64,000 nucleotides of DNA, from positions 1,297,468-1,361,467 of the forward strand of contig NZ_HF536773.1 in NCBI RefSeq assembly GCF_000312665.1. The letters run 5' to 3'. The position numbers and the translations under genes are program-made. This DNA is from Rhizobium mesoamericanum STM3625 (lineage in GTDB: Bacteria; Pseudomonadota; Alphaproteobacteria; Rhizobiales; Rhizobiaceae). Position 1 is the stretch's first letter; the number at the start of each line of letters is the position of its first letter. The notes under the pieces were generated by a model. The model saw only the letters and a list, made by a program, of their open reading frames with translations, ran no database searches and had not been told where the DNA came from. Positions 17,624 through 28,706 of the stretch are shown here, in pieces.

Positions 17624-18257
17624 TCTCCTGCTTCGCTCCCTCTGGGAAACAATCCTGATGACGGGTGCATCCGGGCTAATCTCGCTTGTCTTTGGCCTGC
17701 CGCTTGGTTTGGCACTGGTTCTCACTAATAAGGGCGGGATTGCCGAGAATGCCTGGGTGAACGGCATTCTCGGAGCCATCATCAACGGCTTCCGCTCAGT
17801 CCCCTTCATCATTCTGTTGGTCGCGTTGATCCCGCTGACGCGCCTCATCGTCGGCACTGCGCTTGGCACATGGGCGGCCATCGTGCCGCTCGCCATTGCA
17901 GCGACGCCTTATTACGCCCGCATAGCCGAGGTCTCGCTGCGCGAGGTGGACCGCGGTTTGATCGATGCTGTGCGCGCCATGGGCGGAAACCGCTGGACGA
18001 TCATTCGCGAAGTGCTCGTTCCCGAAGCGCTGCCCGGCATCGTCGCCGGCTTCACGGTCACGCTGGTGACCCTAATCGGCGCCTCCGCGATGGCCGGTGC
18101 GATCGGCGCTGGAGGCCTCGGTGACCTCGCCATCCGCTATGGCTACCAACGCTTCGAAACCGCCGTCATGGTCGCGGTCGTTGCCGTTCTGATCGTGCTT
18201 GTCTGCGGGATACAGTGGCTCGGCGATCGACTGGTCGCCAGGCTTGACCATAAGTAG
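17604..18257 (+). CDS. metI: D-methionine-type ABC transporter permease
   Basis: A 217-residue inner-membrane permease with about five hydrophobic helices. The ATPase-docking loop is visible around DAVRAMGGNRW...EVLVPEALPGI, followed by the family-typical GASAMAGAIGAGGLGDLAIRYGYQRF. Length is normal for MetI. The ATG at 17604 has GGAGG 10 bases upstream inside the end of metN, so translation is coupled. Confidence 0.9.
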   Translation: MTPIMFNLLLRSLWETILMTGASGLISLVFGLPLGLALVLTNKGGIAENAWVNGILGAIINGFRSVPFIILLVALIPLTRLIVGTALGTWAAIVPLAIAATPYYARIAEVSLREVDRGLIDAVRAMGGNRWTIIREVLVPEALPGIVAGFTVTLVTLIGASAMAGAIGAGGLGDLAIRYGYQRFETAVMVAVVAVLIVLVCGIQWLGDRLVARLDHK

Positions 18258-18270
18258 TTAGCGACGAAAC

Positions 18271-18307
18271 GCAGCGGCAGGGTGCTAGGGTGGCAACCTG
18301 CCGCTGC
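18271..18307. terminator. convergent hairpin after metI
   Basis: A perfect 11-bp stem pairs GCAGCGGCAGG (18271-18281) with CCTGCCGCTGC (18297-18307) around a 15-nt loop, between the end of metI and the end of the convergent monooxygenase pseudogene. There is no strong T-run on either side, so it is a probable bidirectional terminator or 3' stabiliser. Confidence 0.5.
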
Positions 18308-18995
18308 CACCGAACAGTTTGTGCCTGAGCGGGCCTTCGGCGTCGTCTGCCACGAAGAGGCCGCGCTCCCGCAGCGCCGGTACGAGGTCAACAAAAACAC
18401 ACAAGCGTTCCGGCGCCACGGTGCGTGCAAGATTGAAGCCATCGACACCGCCATCAGAAACTTAAGCTTTCAGGCGATCCGCCAGTTGATCGGCCCGAAC
18501 CGACGATGGCTCTCATGCGGCAGCCGAGCACCGTTTGATCAATGATCTGGCGTAACGTTACCGGCTTCGCACGCTGATTGCCATTGGTTGACGCCCGCTC
18601 GATCGACTCGTCCAGGCCGTACATTGAAAAATCAACGCCTGTCGAAGCCGAGTAGTGCGTGAGAGACGCCTCCACGCTCGCATGTCGATGGTCGTTCTCA
18701 CGCTTGTCCAGTGCTTCCCTCGCGGTGCCGCCAACGACCACGCCGGCTAAGAACGCGCAACGCGCCCATCCGCGACCGACTGCTTCGACCTTCCGCCGTA
18801 GGAACGACGCCGACGATGTCGGCCAGGAAATAATCCCGCCGCGCTTTCCCCGCTCGCGGTGCAGGCAAAGTCCACCCAATAGTCGAGATCGAGATCGGTA
18901 AAGTGAAGGGACGTATCGCGTGGATGCGTCCACATGCCGTGATTGATATGGCTGAGGCAGTTCATATCGAATGCGTAGATCTGCATCTGCCTCAA
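18285..18995 (-). pseudogene. decayed FMN-dependent monooxygenase (NtaA/SnaA/DszA family)
   Basis: Pieces of one protein are spread over three minus-strand frames. The start reads MRQMQIYAFDMNC then SHINHGMWTHPRD and DYWVDFA. A second frame gives RERGKRG and a third DYFLADIVGV. Next come VVVGGTAREALDKREN, STGVDFSMYGLDE and VTLRQIIDQTVLG, and finally GVDGFNLARTVAPERL through LVPALRERGLF to a TAG stop at 18285. These are successive landmarks of the NtaA/SnaA/DszA group of flavin-dependent monooxygenases (about 450 residues). At least three frame changes and a missing middle of roughly 200 codons make it non-functional. Lying between metQNI and tauABC, it was probably an organosulfur monooxygenase for the imported compound. 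Confidence 0.85.
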
Positions 18996-19057
18996 ATGGT
19001 CGCTGCCTTTGCCGGTAGAACCGGCCGGTCGTGAGCCAAGACAGGTACCACCTGCCG

Positions 19058-19912
19058 TTAGCTCTTACCCTTCCACGGAACCAGGGTGGCTTCCAAGAGC
19101 CGAACGGCGGCGCTGAAGGCAAATGCACAGGCGGCGATAATGCCGATGCCTACGAAAACGACATCGGTTGCCAGAAACTGGGAAGCCGACATGATCATGT
19201 AGCCAATGCCGCGGTTCGAGGCGATCAGTTCAGCGGCAACCAGCGTGCCCCAGCCGACCCCGAGCGCAATGCGGATGCCCGTCAGGATCTCTGGCAGGGC
19301 CGACGGCAAAACGATGCTGACAAGAAGCTGCCAGGGACGGGCGCCAAGAGAGCGCGCCGCATTGACGCGTTCGATCGGTAGTGAGCGAACTCCGGCCTGT
19401 GCCGAAAGGCAAATGGGTGCGAACATCGCGAGCACGAGAAGCGTCACCTTCGAAGTCTCACCGATGCCAAGCCAAATGATCATCAGCGGCAGATAGGCGA
19501 GAGGTGGCAGTGGCCAGTAGAATTCGATCGGCGTATCGAAGATACCCTTTGCCCAGCGATTGAGCCCCATCAAAAGGCCGATCGGAATGCCAGCCGCGAT
19601 GGCGATAGCTGCCGCGGTTCCTATTCTGAAGAGGCTTGCCGAAACATGTTCACCAAGCGAGGCTCCGGCATAGCCGTCGCGATAGACAGCGCCAATCTGC
19701 GTGACAACCTCCTGCGGTGTCGGCAGGAAGAGGCGCGGCACCAAGCCGAGCTTTGCCACGACCCACCAAGTGCTGATCAAAACTGCTGCGGTCGCAAGGC
19801 TGATCAAAAGTGTGCTGCTGTCGCCGGCGCCGAACCCTTTCATGTGAACAGGGTTTGGCTGATCGGGCCCGGCCCCCACGACAACGCCTGTCGTTTCGAT
19901 GACATTGCTCAT
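19058..19912 (-). CDS. tauC: taurine/sulfonate ABC transporter permease
   Basis: A 284-residue permease with a soluble N-terminal tail and about six hydrophobic helices. The conserved TauC/SsuC parts are visible: [40 protein letters not shown] and the ATPase loop [13 protein letters not shown]...VLPSALPEI, then [21 protein letters not shown]. It is the last gene of tauA-tauB-tauC here and overlaps tauB by 4 nt. Taurine is the best guess for the ligand from overall similarity; other sulfonates are possible. Confidence 0.87.
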   Translation of the reverse strand: MSNVIETTGVVVGAGPDQPNPVHMKGFGAGDSSTLLISLATAAVLISTWWVVAKLGLVPRLFLPTPQEVVTQIGAVYRDGYAGASLGEHVSASLFRIGTAAAIAIAAGIPIGLLMGLNRWAKGIFDTPIEFYWPLPPLAYLPLMIIWLGIGETSKVTLLVLAMFAPICLSAQAGVRSLPIERVNAARSLGARPWQLLVSIVLPSALPEILTGIRIALGVGWGTLVAAELIASNRGIGYMIMSASQFLATDVVFVGIGIIAACAFAFSAAVRLLEATLVPWKGKS

Positions 19913-20700
19913 TCCGCCGCACTCCTGATCTCCTCGGAGCCATGAAGAATGGTCCGAATTTCTTCTCGCAAACTGGCAAACTCGGGCGCAGTCTTGATCG
20001 AGCGGGCGTCGCCCGTCCGGACGAACTCCTGGACGAAGTCAAGATCAAAGCGCGCAACGATACGGCCTGGACGCGGCGACATAACGACGACCTGCGTACC
20101 GAGGAAGAGCGCCTCCTCGATCGAATGCGTAATGAAGAAGATGCGCTTTCCCGTAGCTTTCCAAACCGATACGAGCAGTTCCTGCATCTGTTCTCGAGTG
20201 AGACTGTCGAGCGCACCGAACGGCTCGTCCATCAGGAGGACTTCGGGATCGGTGGCAAGAGCGCGGGCGATACCGACGCGCTGGCGCATGCCACCGGACA
20301 ATTCGTAGGGAAACGCCTTTGCAAAGTCTTTCAAACCGACCAGAGACAGAAGCTCTTCCGCGCGGACCCGCCGCGCGGCCCTTTGAACGCCCGCAAACTG
20401 CAGGCCAAGCGCGACATTGTCGACGACGGATTTCCAGGGCAGCAACGTGTCCTTCTGGAACACGACGCCGCGCTCCGCGCCGGGATGCGTGACCGGTCGT
20501 CCATCAAGAGTGATGGTACCTGACGAAAGCGGCATAAAGCCCGCAATCGCGTTCAGCAATGTGGACTTGCCGCAACCCGAGGCACCGAGTGCCACGACGA
20601 AGCTGTTGTCCGAAATATCGAGGGAAACGCGATCAAGGGCATGGACCATGTTGCCATCCCGCGTCCGGAAATAGACGCTCGCGTGATCGACTTTGAGCAT
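19909..20700 (-). CDS. tauB: taurine/sulfonate ABC transporter ATP-binding protein
   Basis: A 263-residue ATPase of the TauB/SsuB/NrtD group. It carries Walker [11 protein letters not shown]-loop [14 protein letters not shown], signature [15 protein letters not shown], Walker [13 protein letters not shown] and switch FITHSIEEA. 'GGMRQR' and '[15 protein letters not shown]' are typical of this branch. It is placed between the binding protein and the permease and energises sulfonate uptake at the cytoplasmic face. Confidence 0.9.
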   Translation of the reverse strand: MLKVDHASVYFRTRDGNMVHALDRVSLDISDNSFVVALGASGCGKSTLLNAIAGFMPLSSGTITLDGRPVTHPGAERGVVFQKDTLLPWKSVVDNVALGLQFAGVQRAARRVRAEELLSLVGLKDFAKAFPYELSGGMRQRVGIARALATDPEVLLMDEPFGALDSLTREQMQELLVSVWKATGKRIFFITHSIEEALFLGTQVVVMSPRPGRIVARFDLDFVQEFVRTGDARSIKTAPEFASLREEIRTILHGSEEIRSAAE

Positions 20701-20772
20701 GTGCGGTCTCTTCGTATTGTGACGCCGGCGCGCTATCGCGCCAGCGTACTGCAGGATTGTTTGCTTATGTCT

Positions 20773-21786
20773 TCAGTTGCTTGCGTTGACGAGTGCATCC
20801 GGCGTGACAAAAGCCGCGTAGCTCGGCAGCACTTCGCTCACCTTGCCCTGATCCTTCAGGAAAGCTGCCGTATCCTTGAGGATCTTGGCAGCGCCCGACT
20901 TTTCGCCGCCACCGAGCCACGCTTGGGATGCTTGCACCTCAGGCGTCAGAAGGGTCAGGTTCTTGAGGGCGGCAGCCTGCTGCTCCGCCGTTCCACCAAG
21001 TGTCTTGGAAAGCAGCTTGGCGTTCTCGCTGTCAGCATCCCAGGCCTTCTTATCGGCTGCGAAGGATGCGTAGTACTTGTTGATGACGCCGGCGAAGCTC
21101 TTCAGGAATGCCGGGTTCTCATTCGCAAACTTCGATGCAGCGACCCAGGCGGAGAAGGTCGGAGCGCCTTTGTCGGCGACGTCCTTGGAGGTGACCAGCA
21201 CCTTGCCACTCTTTTTTAGCTCAGTCAGCGCCGGATCCCAGACAAAGCCGCCATCGATGTCGCCCCTGTTGTAGCTGGCGACGATTTCCGGCTGCGGAAT
21301 CGCAAAGACCTGCACGTCCTTTTCCGTCAGCCCTAACGACTTGATCAGCGCCAGGAGTTGATAATGGTCGGTGGAGACCGGCGCCGCAGCGAGCTTCTTG
21401 CCCTTAAGGTCAGACAGAGAGGATATGCCTGAGCCGTTGCGAACGACGAGCGCCTCGTCGATGCCGGAGATAGAGGCGAGATAGAAGGCCTTGACCTCCA
21501 ACCCACGGGATGTCGCAGCTGCAAACGGGCTCGAGCCGACATAGCCCACCTGCACATCACCAGAGGCAATCGCCGCAAAGATTTCGGCCCCTGAGTTGAA
21601 CTTGCGGAAATCGATGTCATAGCCGGTTGCCTTTACGAGGTCACCATTGGCAATCGCGACTGAAGACGGCAGTGCATCGGTCTGATAGGCAACGACTACC
21701 TTCTTGTCGGCTGCCTGGGCAACAAATGCCGCCATCAAGCTGGCGGAACCGAGAGTAATCGCCGCCAATAATGTCTTGAGATTCAT
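20773..21786 (-). CDS. tauA: taurine-type ABC transporter substrate-binding protein
   Basis: A 337-residue periplasmic protein with a clear signal peptide (cleavage near AFVAQAADK). The mature start KVVVAYQTDALPSSVAIANG, then RKFNSGAEIFAAIASGDVQVGYVGSSPFAAA, closely follows the TauA pattern. It is the first gene of tauABC; a perfect inverted repeat lies 85 bp upstream of its start. The taurine dioxygenase tauD is not adjacent, so the downstream enzyme is either elsewhere or was the decayed monooxygenase next door. Confidence 0.88.
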   Translation of the reverse strand: MNLKTLLAAITLGSASLMAAFVAQAADKKVVVAYQTDALPSSVAIANGDLVKATGYDIDFRKFNSGAEIFAAIASGDVQVGYVGSSPFAAATSRGLEVKAFYLASISGIDEALVVRNGSGISSLSDLKGKKLAAAPVSTDHYQLLALIKSLGLTEKDVQVFAIPQPEIVASYNRGDIDGGFVWDPALTELKKSGKVLVTSKDVADKGAPTFSAWVAASKFANENPAFLKSFAGVINKYYASFAADKKAWDADSENAKLLSKTLGGTAEQQAAALKNLTLLTPEVQASQAWLGGGEKSGAAKILKDTAAFLKDQGKVSEVLPSYAAFVTPDALVNASN

Positions 21787-21870
21787 GTTTCGCCCCCTTG
21801 CGGCTGAGCACCAGCTTCAACCGCTTGAACTTGTTTCGACGCTAAAACCCTAGGGCGGATGCTTCGGCGT

Positions 21871-21892
21871 AAATAGATAAAACTATCTATTT
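21871..21892 (-). promoter_or_regulatory. inverted repeat upstream of tauA
   Basis: AAATAGATA (21871-21879) and TATCTATTT (21884-21892) form a perfect 9-bp inverted repeat with spacer AAAC, 85 bp upstream of the tauA start in an AT-rich island of otherwise GC-rich DNA. A regulator site overlapping the promoter is the natural reading; the regulator is not identified. Confidence 0.5.
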
Positions 21893-22001
21893 TATAGAGT
21901 ATAGGAACAATAATCTTTTCTGATTGATTTGAGCGGCAGACATTCGAGCCTTGGCCAACCTATTGCCCGCCAAAGCCCGTCGCTCATCTCAAGGATGCCT
22001 G

Positions 22002-22583
22002 TCAGATCAGATCGATGGAAATCAGATAACAGCGCCCTTTACCGCTGACCACCACATCCTTGCCTTTGGCTTGCTCAAGCAGAAGTGCGTCCTTGGGACC
22101 AAGATCGTGTTGGCCGCCGCAATCGACGGTTAGAATTCCCGCATGACACAGGAGAAACCATGTCGGCGCCGTCGCATGCACCGTGATCGTAGAATCGACA
22201 TCAACCCTGTCGACCCGATGGTGGAAGCCTTTGCGCCGGGTCATGACGTTCAGGTCCATGATTGGTCCATCGGGAAGCGATGCCGAAACTGAGACATCGG
22301 CGGGAAAGGAGAGGGGCGCACTGTCCCGTGTCAGCAAAACGGGGTTCTCACCGTCTATCGACAGCGACATGCCATTCCCATCCAAAATGGAAAGCGTGCG
22401 GTCGACGCCGGCAAAGATCGAAAAGGGCCCATCCGTCGCCACCGTTGCCATGCTGAGGCGCCAACCGAAATCCGACAGAGTCGCGCCCTCAGGCGAGACC
22501 GCAATTTCGACAGTTTCCCCGCCACCGTTTTTCCACGGCATGCGGCGATGGGCACTGGATTTGAGGACTGTGGCGCGGATCAT
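22002..22583 (-). CDS. hutD: HutD/Ves family protein
   Basis: A 193-residue cupin-like protein of the HutD/Ves family. The hallmark opening MPWKNGGGETVEIA lies near residue 14, followed by GWRLSMATVATDGPFS, FAGVDRTLSILDGNGM and DLNVMTRRKG. HutD accompanies histidine-utilisation genes and is thought to buffer pathway flux, possibly by binding formylglutamate or urocanate; no enzyme activity is established. The ATG at 22583 is preceded by GGAGCC; upstream in-frame starts add a non-conserved leader. It is separated from hutU by a broken toxin-antitoxin pair and so is probably transcribed on its own. Confidence 0.85.
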   Translation of the reverse strand: MIRATVLKSSAHRRMPWKNGGGETVEIAVSPEGATLSDFGWRLSMATVATDGPFSIFAGVDRTLSILDGNGMSLSIDGENPVLLTRDSAPLSFPADVSVSASLPDGPIMDLNVMTRRKGFHHRVDRVDVDSTITVHATAPTWFLLCHAGILTVDCGGQHDLGPKDALLLEQAKGKDVVVSGKGRCYLISIDLI

Positions 22584-22649
22584 TTTGGCTCCATGTTGCA
22601 AGGAGAAGGAGTAAACTAAGTTTCGTGGACTAGGTCGATCGAGTTTGCC

Positions 22650-22897
22650 ATGCAGACAGTGAAAGCGAAAACACATGTGCCGCGGCTTTGAGAAAGGCTG
22701 CGGAACGTGAGGCATTTATCATGGCAAATGCCGGCGAACCCATGGCGAAAGTCGTCCCATTGGAGGAAGCCGATGCCTCGAAAAAGCAGCGGATTGGCTT
22801 CATAAGGGGCATGATCTCGGTCCCCGACGATTTCGATACCATCATTACGGATGAGATCGAGGAGATGTTCAGCGACGGAAAACAGTTTTCCGAATGA
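22650..22897 (+). pseudogene. broken Phd/VapB-type antitoxin
   Basis: From the ATG at 22650 the frame gives MQTVKAKTHVPRL and then a TGA. One base further on, the frame continues as LRKAAEREAF, then GEPMAKVVPLEEAD and RIGFIRGMISVPDDFD, to a stop at 22895-22897. Together these are a Phd-family antitoxin with a single-base loss near 22690 and an apparent loss of about three codons in the N-terminal DNA-binding part. An open frame from 22688 exists but would lack the DNA-binding start. It overlaps the broken toxin (ATGA). Confidence 0.75.
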
Positions 22898-23257
22898 GGC
22901 CGCTCCTTGATACAGACATCTGGGAGGCCGGCGGAAGCGGGCGGCTTCCTGATCGTTTAGGCGTGCTGATCTTCAATGAGCGGAACGAGCTCCTATTCAG
23001 TCCCGCCAGCCTATGGGAGATCGTCATCAAGGCCCGCCCGAATTTTCGCGCAGATCCCACGAGCTGAGGAAACAGCTTCTCCAATACGGCTGCGAGCTGC
23101 CAATCAACGGCAAACATACGTTGCAATCGCGGAACTCGCGCCGGTCCACAAGGCCCCCTTCGACCGTATCCTTGTTGTCCAATCAAAGATCGAAGGCATT
23201 CCTTTGGTTACGGTCGATCGGGCCGTGCTGCAGTTCCCGGGCCTCATGGGATATTGA
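22894..23257 (+). pseudogene. broken VapC-type PIN toxin
   Basis: The ATG overlaps the antitoxin stop. The first frame reads MRPLLDTDIWEAGGSGRLPD then ERNELLFSPASLWEIVIKAR, the usual start of a PIN-domain VapC, and ends at a TGA after PTS. The next frame gives ELRKQLLQYGCELPING. The last reads VAIAELAPVHKAPFDRIL then IEGIPLVTVDRAVLQFPG to the stop at 23257. Two frameshifts split a protein of about 120 residues, so the toxin should be inactive. The conserved PIN acidic residues are still visible in the pieces, which suggests recent decay. Confidence 0.8.
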
Positions 23258-23264
23258 GGCCCGG
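23237..23264. terminator. bidirectional hairpin between toxin relic and hutU
   Basis: CCGGGCCTCA (23237-23246) pairs perfectly with TGAGGCCCGG (23255-23264) around an 8-nt loop. It lies just past the hutU stop and spans the end of the convergent toxin relic. No T-run is present; a 3' end structure for the hutIHGU transcript is the likely role. Confidence 0.55.
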
Positions 23265-23273
23265 CGCAACAGA

Positions 23274-24962
<1,689 letters not shown>

Positions 24963-24987
24963 GCGGGTTCCCCCTGTCGAGTGATCG

Positions 24988-25788
24988 TTATCGTTTCAAG
25001 TCCGGTGCGATCTGTTCAATGCGCACCAGGATATCTTTGAGATGAATGCGAAGGCGCTCCGCCTTGACGGTGTCATAGGCAAATGGCGGCGCTTCAGTTT
25101 CCAGATGCGTCGATTGCGCGAGCTCCATCTGGATGGCGTGGACGCCAGTTTCGGGTCGGCCGTAATGGCGTGTCGTCCAACCACCCTTGAAGCGGCCGTT
25201 GAGTACGCTGTCGTAGCCTTCGGCGGCCTCGACAACAGTGAGCGTTGCTTGCTCGATGGCGCCATCGCAGGTCTTGCCCATATCCGTGCCGATATTGAAA
25301 TCCGGCAGCTTGCCCTCAAAGAGGAAGGGAATATGGGAGCGAATCGAATGGCAATCGTGGAGGATCGCCACACCATGAATTGATCTGACGCGCTCGATCT
25401 CGGCGGCAAGTGCCGCATGGTAGGGAACATGAAAGTCCCGCAGCCGCGCAGCGATATCGGCAGCGCCGGGCGCCTGCCCATCTTTCCAGATCGCTTTGCC
25501 GTCGAAGTCCGTTTCAGGAACCAGACCCGTGGTGTTCTGGCCAGGATAGAGGCTGACACCAGCCGGGTCACGGTTCGCGTCGATGACGTAGCGATGGAAC
25601 GTTGCACGTACCACGGTCGCGCCTGACAACAGGCCGTCATAGAGGTGATGAATGTGCCAGTCGGTATCGGCGAGAACCTTGCCGTTGTCGTTCAGGCGCT
25701 CCCAGATCTCGGCGGGAACCTCGGTGCCGGTGTGGGGGAAGCCGAGGATAACGGGAGACGAGCCCTGTTTCACTTCGAAAACAGCCAT
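24988..25788 (-). CDS. hutG: N-formylglutamate deformylase
   Basis: A 266-residue N-formylglutamate amidohydrolase that releases formate and glutamate, the last step of the five-enzyme histidine route. Visible family landmarks are [37 protein letters not shown] and [11 protein letters not shown] (metal-binding residues). This fits with hutF in the same locus, whose product makes N-formylglutamate. The start is 1 nt after the hutH stop. It is distinct from the arginase-like HutG of the four-step pathway. Confidence 0.92.
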   Translation of the reverse strand: MAVFEVKQGSSPVILGFPHTGTEVPAEIWERLNDNGKVLADTDWHIHHLYDGLLSGATVVRATFHRYVIDANRDPAGVSLYPGQNTTGLVPETDFDGKAIWKDGQAPGAADIAARLRDFHVPYHAALAAEIERVRSIHGVAILHDCHSIRSHIPFLFEGKLPDFNIGTDMGKTCDGAIEQATLTVVEAAEGYDSVLNGRFKGGWTTRHYGRPETGVHAIQMELAQSTHLETEAPPFAYDTVKAERLRIHLKDILVRIEQIAPDLKR

Positions 25789-25789
25789 G

Positions 25790-27325
25790 TCAGCTCTCCA
25801 GAACAGGTAGGATGCCAGGCGAGACCGATCCGTTCAGCGTGCCCGTTGCAACGAGGTTGCCTGCCGCCTGGAGGTCGTCTGCCATATAGCGGTCGAGCTC
25901 GAGCGTCGGCACGGCGCGGCGGATTGTCGAAATCGCCTTCTGCAGTTCAGGGCCGGTTGTCAGGGGGGCGCGAAATTCCACGCCCTGTGCGGCGGCCAGT
26001 GCTTCGATACCGACGATATTGAAGAGGTTGTCGGTCATCTGCAACAGACGACGGGCGCCGTGGCAGGCCATCGACACGTGGTCTTCCTGATTGGCAGAGG
26101 TCGGGGTCGAATCGACGGAGGCCGGGTGCGACATCTGCTTGTTTTCGGACATCAATGCCGCGGACGTGACTTCCGCAATCATCAGGCCGGAGTTAAGACC
26201 CGGCTTCTTTGCCAGGAAGGCCGGCAGGCCGTAGGAGAGCGCAGGGTCGACCAACAGGGCGATCCGCCGCTGTGCAATCGCGCCGATCTCGCAAATAGCG
26301 AGCGCGATCTGGTCAGCTGCGAAGGCAACCGGCTCGGCATGGAAGTTCCCCCCGGAGACCACCTGGTTATCGGAAAGCACGAGTGGGTTGTCGGTAACGG
26401 CGTTCGCTTCTATTTCCAACGTCCGCGCCACCGAGCGAAGCAGATCCAGGCAAGCGCCATCAACCTGCGGCTGGCAACGTATGCAATAGGGATCCTGCAC
26501 ACGCTCGTCGCCTTCGATGTGGCTCTGGCGAATAACTGAGCCTTCAAGTAGCGCCCGAAGCGCCGAAGCGGTATCGATCTGGCCTTTATGGCCGCGCAGT
26601 GTGTGAATGTCCGGATGGAAGGGAGCCGACGAGCCCATGGCTGCGTCCGTCGACATGGCTCCGGTAATCAAGGCCGCTTGTGCCGCCCGATGAGCCCGGA
26701 AAAGACCCGCCAGTGCCAGCGCCGTCGAGGTCTGCGTACCGTTGATCAGTGCGAGGCCCTCCTTCGCAGCGAGCACGACGGACTTCAGTCCGGCCCTTTC
26801 AAGCGCTACACGGCCGGAAAGACGTTCGCCGGCAAAGAAGGCTTCTGCTTCGCCCATCATCACGGCGGCCAGGTGGGCGAGCGGGGCCAGGTCGCCCGAG
26901 GCGCCAACCGAACCCTTTTCCGGAATGACCGGGATGACGCCCTTATCCAACATGCCTTCGATAAGCCGCACCAGTTCCAACCGCACGCCAGACGCTCCAC
27001 GACCAAGTGAAACCAGCTTCAGGGCCATGATCAGACGAACGACGTTTTCAGGCAGCGGCGCGCCCACGCCGCAGCAATGCGACAGGATCAAATTGCGCTG
27101 AAGCGTCGCCACATCGGCGCTGTCGATCTTGATAGACGCAAGTTTGCCGAAGCCAGTGTTGATGCCGTAAACGGGCGCATTGCCCGCCGCAATCTCGGCA
27201 ATTCGTGCGGCCGCCTTGGCAATGCCAGCGTCGAAGGATGCGTCGAGCTTTGCCGGCTCACCGGTCCAGTAGATCGTCTCCAGATTCTTGAGCGAAACGG
27301 AGCCGGGATGAAGGGTAATGGTCAA
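25790..27325 (-). CDS. hutH: histidine ammonia-lyase
   Basis: A 511-residue ammonia-lyase that converts histidine to trans-urocanate. The Ala-Ser-Gly triad that cyclises to the MIO cofactor is at residues 142-144 ([12 protein letters not shown]). The active-site stretch [12 protein letters not shown] lies at about 52-63 and [22 protein letters not shown] in the middle. Length and order are standard. Its start overlaps the end of hutI by 4 nt, indicating translational coupling. Confidence 0.95.
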   Translation of the reverse strand: MTITLHPGSVSLKNLETIYWTGEPAKLDASFDAGIAKAAARIAEIAAGNAPVYGINTGFGKLASIKIDSADVATLQRNLILSHCCGVGAPLPENVVRLIMALKLVSLGRGASGVRLELVRLIEGMLDKGVIPVIPEKGSVGASGDLAPLAHLAAVMMGEAEAFFAGERLSGRVALERAGLKSVVLAAKEGLALINGTQTSTALALAGLFRAHRAAQAALITGAMSTDAAMGSSAPFHPDIHTLRGHKGQIDTASALRALLEGSVIRQSHIEGDERVQDPYCIRCQPQVDGACLDLLRSVARTLEIEANAVTDNPLVLSDNQVVSGGNFHAEPVAFAADQIALAICEIGAIAQRRIALLVDPALSYGLPAFLAKKPGLNSGLMIAEVTSAALMSENKQMSHPASVDSTPTSANQEDHVSMACHGARRLLQMTDNLFNIVGIEALAAAQGVEFRAPLTTGPELQKAISTIRRAVPTLELDRYMADDLQAAGNLVATGTLNGSVSPGILPVLES

Positions 27326-28584
27326 CGGTCGATCCTTTCGCCCTTGAAGACATGTGCATGAAGCGGGTTGAAGCCGATGCGGTAGACGAGCTCGGCGAGG
27401 CTCTCAACGTCCCAGATGGCGAAGTCCGCGGACTTACCGGGCTCGAGCGTTCCGGTTTCCTCCAGCAGCCCGAGGGCGCGCGCGCCTTCGCGCGTCGCCC
27501 CTGCAATGCATTCCTCGACAGTGAGCTTGAAGAGCGTCGCGGACATATTCATCGTCAGCAGCAGCGAGGTCAGCGGCGAGGTGCCGGGATTGCAATCGGT
27601 CGCAACGGCTATATGGGTGCGCGCATCGCGCAACGCCTGAACGGGTGGTGCCTTTTTTTCATTTATTGCGTAAAAGGCGCCAGGCAGCAGGACCGCAACC
27701 GTACCGGCCGCGGCCATGGCAGCGGCACCTTCTGCATCCAGATATTCGAGATGATCGGCAGAGAGCGCACCATAGGAGGCAGCGAGCTTGGCTCCGCCAA
27801 GGTTGGACAGCTGCTCTGCATGCAGCTTCACGGGCAGGCCGAGCGCTTCGGCCTTGTCGAAAACGCGCGCGATCTCCGCTGGCGAAAAGGCAATCCCTTC
27901 GCAGAAGCCATCGACGGCATCCACCAAGCCCTCGGCATGGGCGTATTCGAGGGCCGGGATCACAACGTCGGTAATGTAGTCGCCGTTGCGGCCCTTGTAT
28001 TCGACCGGCGTTGCATGGGCGCCGAGGTAGGATGTGACAACCCGGACCGGACGGAGGCGCTCAAGCTTTCGGGCAGCGCGCAGCATCTTCAGTTCGCCCT
28101 CGACGTTCAGACCGTAGCCCGACTTTACCTCGATCGTGGTCAGACCTTCGGAAATAAGGCTATCCAGGCGCGGAAGAGCCGCCTGGACGAGACCTTCGAC
28201 AGAAAGTGCGTTTGTTGCCTTAACTGAAGAGACGATGCCGCCGCCGGCACGCGCAATTTCTTCGTACGTCGCGCCCTCTAGACGCATTTCAAATTCCCGA
28301 GCGCGATTGCCGCCATAGACGATGTGGGTATGGCAATCGACGAGGCCAGGCGTCACCCAGCGCCCTTCGAGATCGGTAATTTGGGCTCGCTCGATAGCGG
28401 ACACAGGCAGATCAGCCTCCGGGCCGACGAAACTTACGCGGCCGCCCTCCGTGACGATTGCGCCTTTCTCGATGACACCGAGACTGGGCTTTTGCGGATC
28501 GAGCGTCGCCAATCGCGCATTCCGCCACAGATGCGGGCGCAGGTCGCCGGATGCCTCATCGCTTGAAAATTTGTTCCCATTCAT
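27322..28584 (-). CDS. hutI: imidazolonepropionase
   Basis: A 420-residue amidohydrolase that opens the imidazolone ring to give N-formimidoylglutamate. Metal ligands are visible in [11 protein letters not shown] (His-x-His), KLHAEQLSN and SADHLEYLD, and the late [11 protein letters not shown] carries the conserved Asp. The ring-recognising [16 protein letters not shown] segment is typical of HutI. It is the first gene of the leftward hut operon; the HutC operator lies 30-41 bp upstream of its start in the gap shared with hutF. Confidence 0.95.
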   Translation of the reverse strand: MNGNKFSSDEASGDLRPHLWRNARLATLDPQKPSLGVIEKGAIVTEGGRVSFVGPEADLPVSAIERAQITDLEGRWVTPGLVDCHTHIVYGGNRAREFEMRLEGATYEEIARAGGGIVSSVKATNALSVEGLVQAALPRLDSLISEGLTTIEVKSGYGLNVEGELKMLRAARKLERLRPVRVVTSYLGAHATPVEYKGRNGDYITDVVIPALEYAHAEGLVDAVDGFCEGIAFSPAEIARVFDKAEALGLPVKLHAEQLSNLGGAKLAASYGALSADHLEYLDAEGAAAMAAAGTVAVLLPGAFYAINEKKAPPVQALRDARTHIAVATDCNPGTSPLTSLLLTMNMSATLFKLTVEECIAGATREGARALGLLEETGTLEPGKSADFAIWDVESLAELVYRIGFNPLHAHVFKGERIDR

Positions 28585-28613
28585 CAGCTTTGCGCCTTCC
28601 TTTATGTGGAAAC

Positions 28614-28625
28614 ATGTATATACAT
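28614..28625. promoter_or_regulatory. probable HutC operator between hutI and hutF
   Basis: A perfect 12-bp palindrome, ATGTATATACAT, lies in the divergent promoter gap, 30 bp upstream of hutI and 82 bp upstream of hutF. HutC proteins of the GntR family bind short palindromes of the TGTATA-TACA type in front of hut genes, and hutC is in this locus. Urocanate is the known inducer of the family. Confidence 0.7.
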
Positions 28626-28706
28626 ATTAAACAGGTGACAAGTGAAATTTTGTGCATCTCCATGGAAAAGAAATATGCAGCGGCGCCAAAGAGGAGAAAA
28701 AGCGTT

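Noticed and set aside
18454-19128. 224-codon minus-strand frame as an intact gene
   Set aside because: Its N-terminal third is antisense or intergenic, and only scattered parts match a monooxygenase; the family's start and end lie in other frames, so it is scored as a pseudogene.
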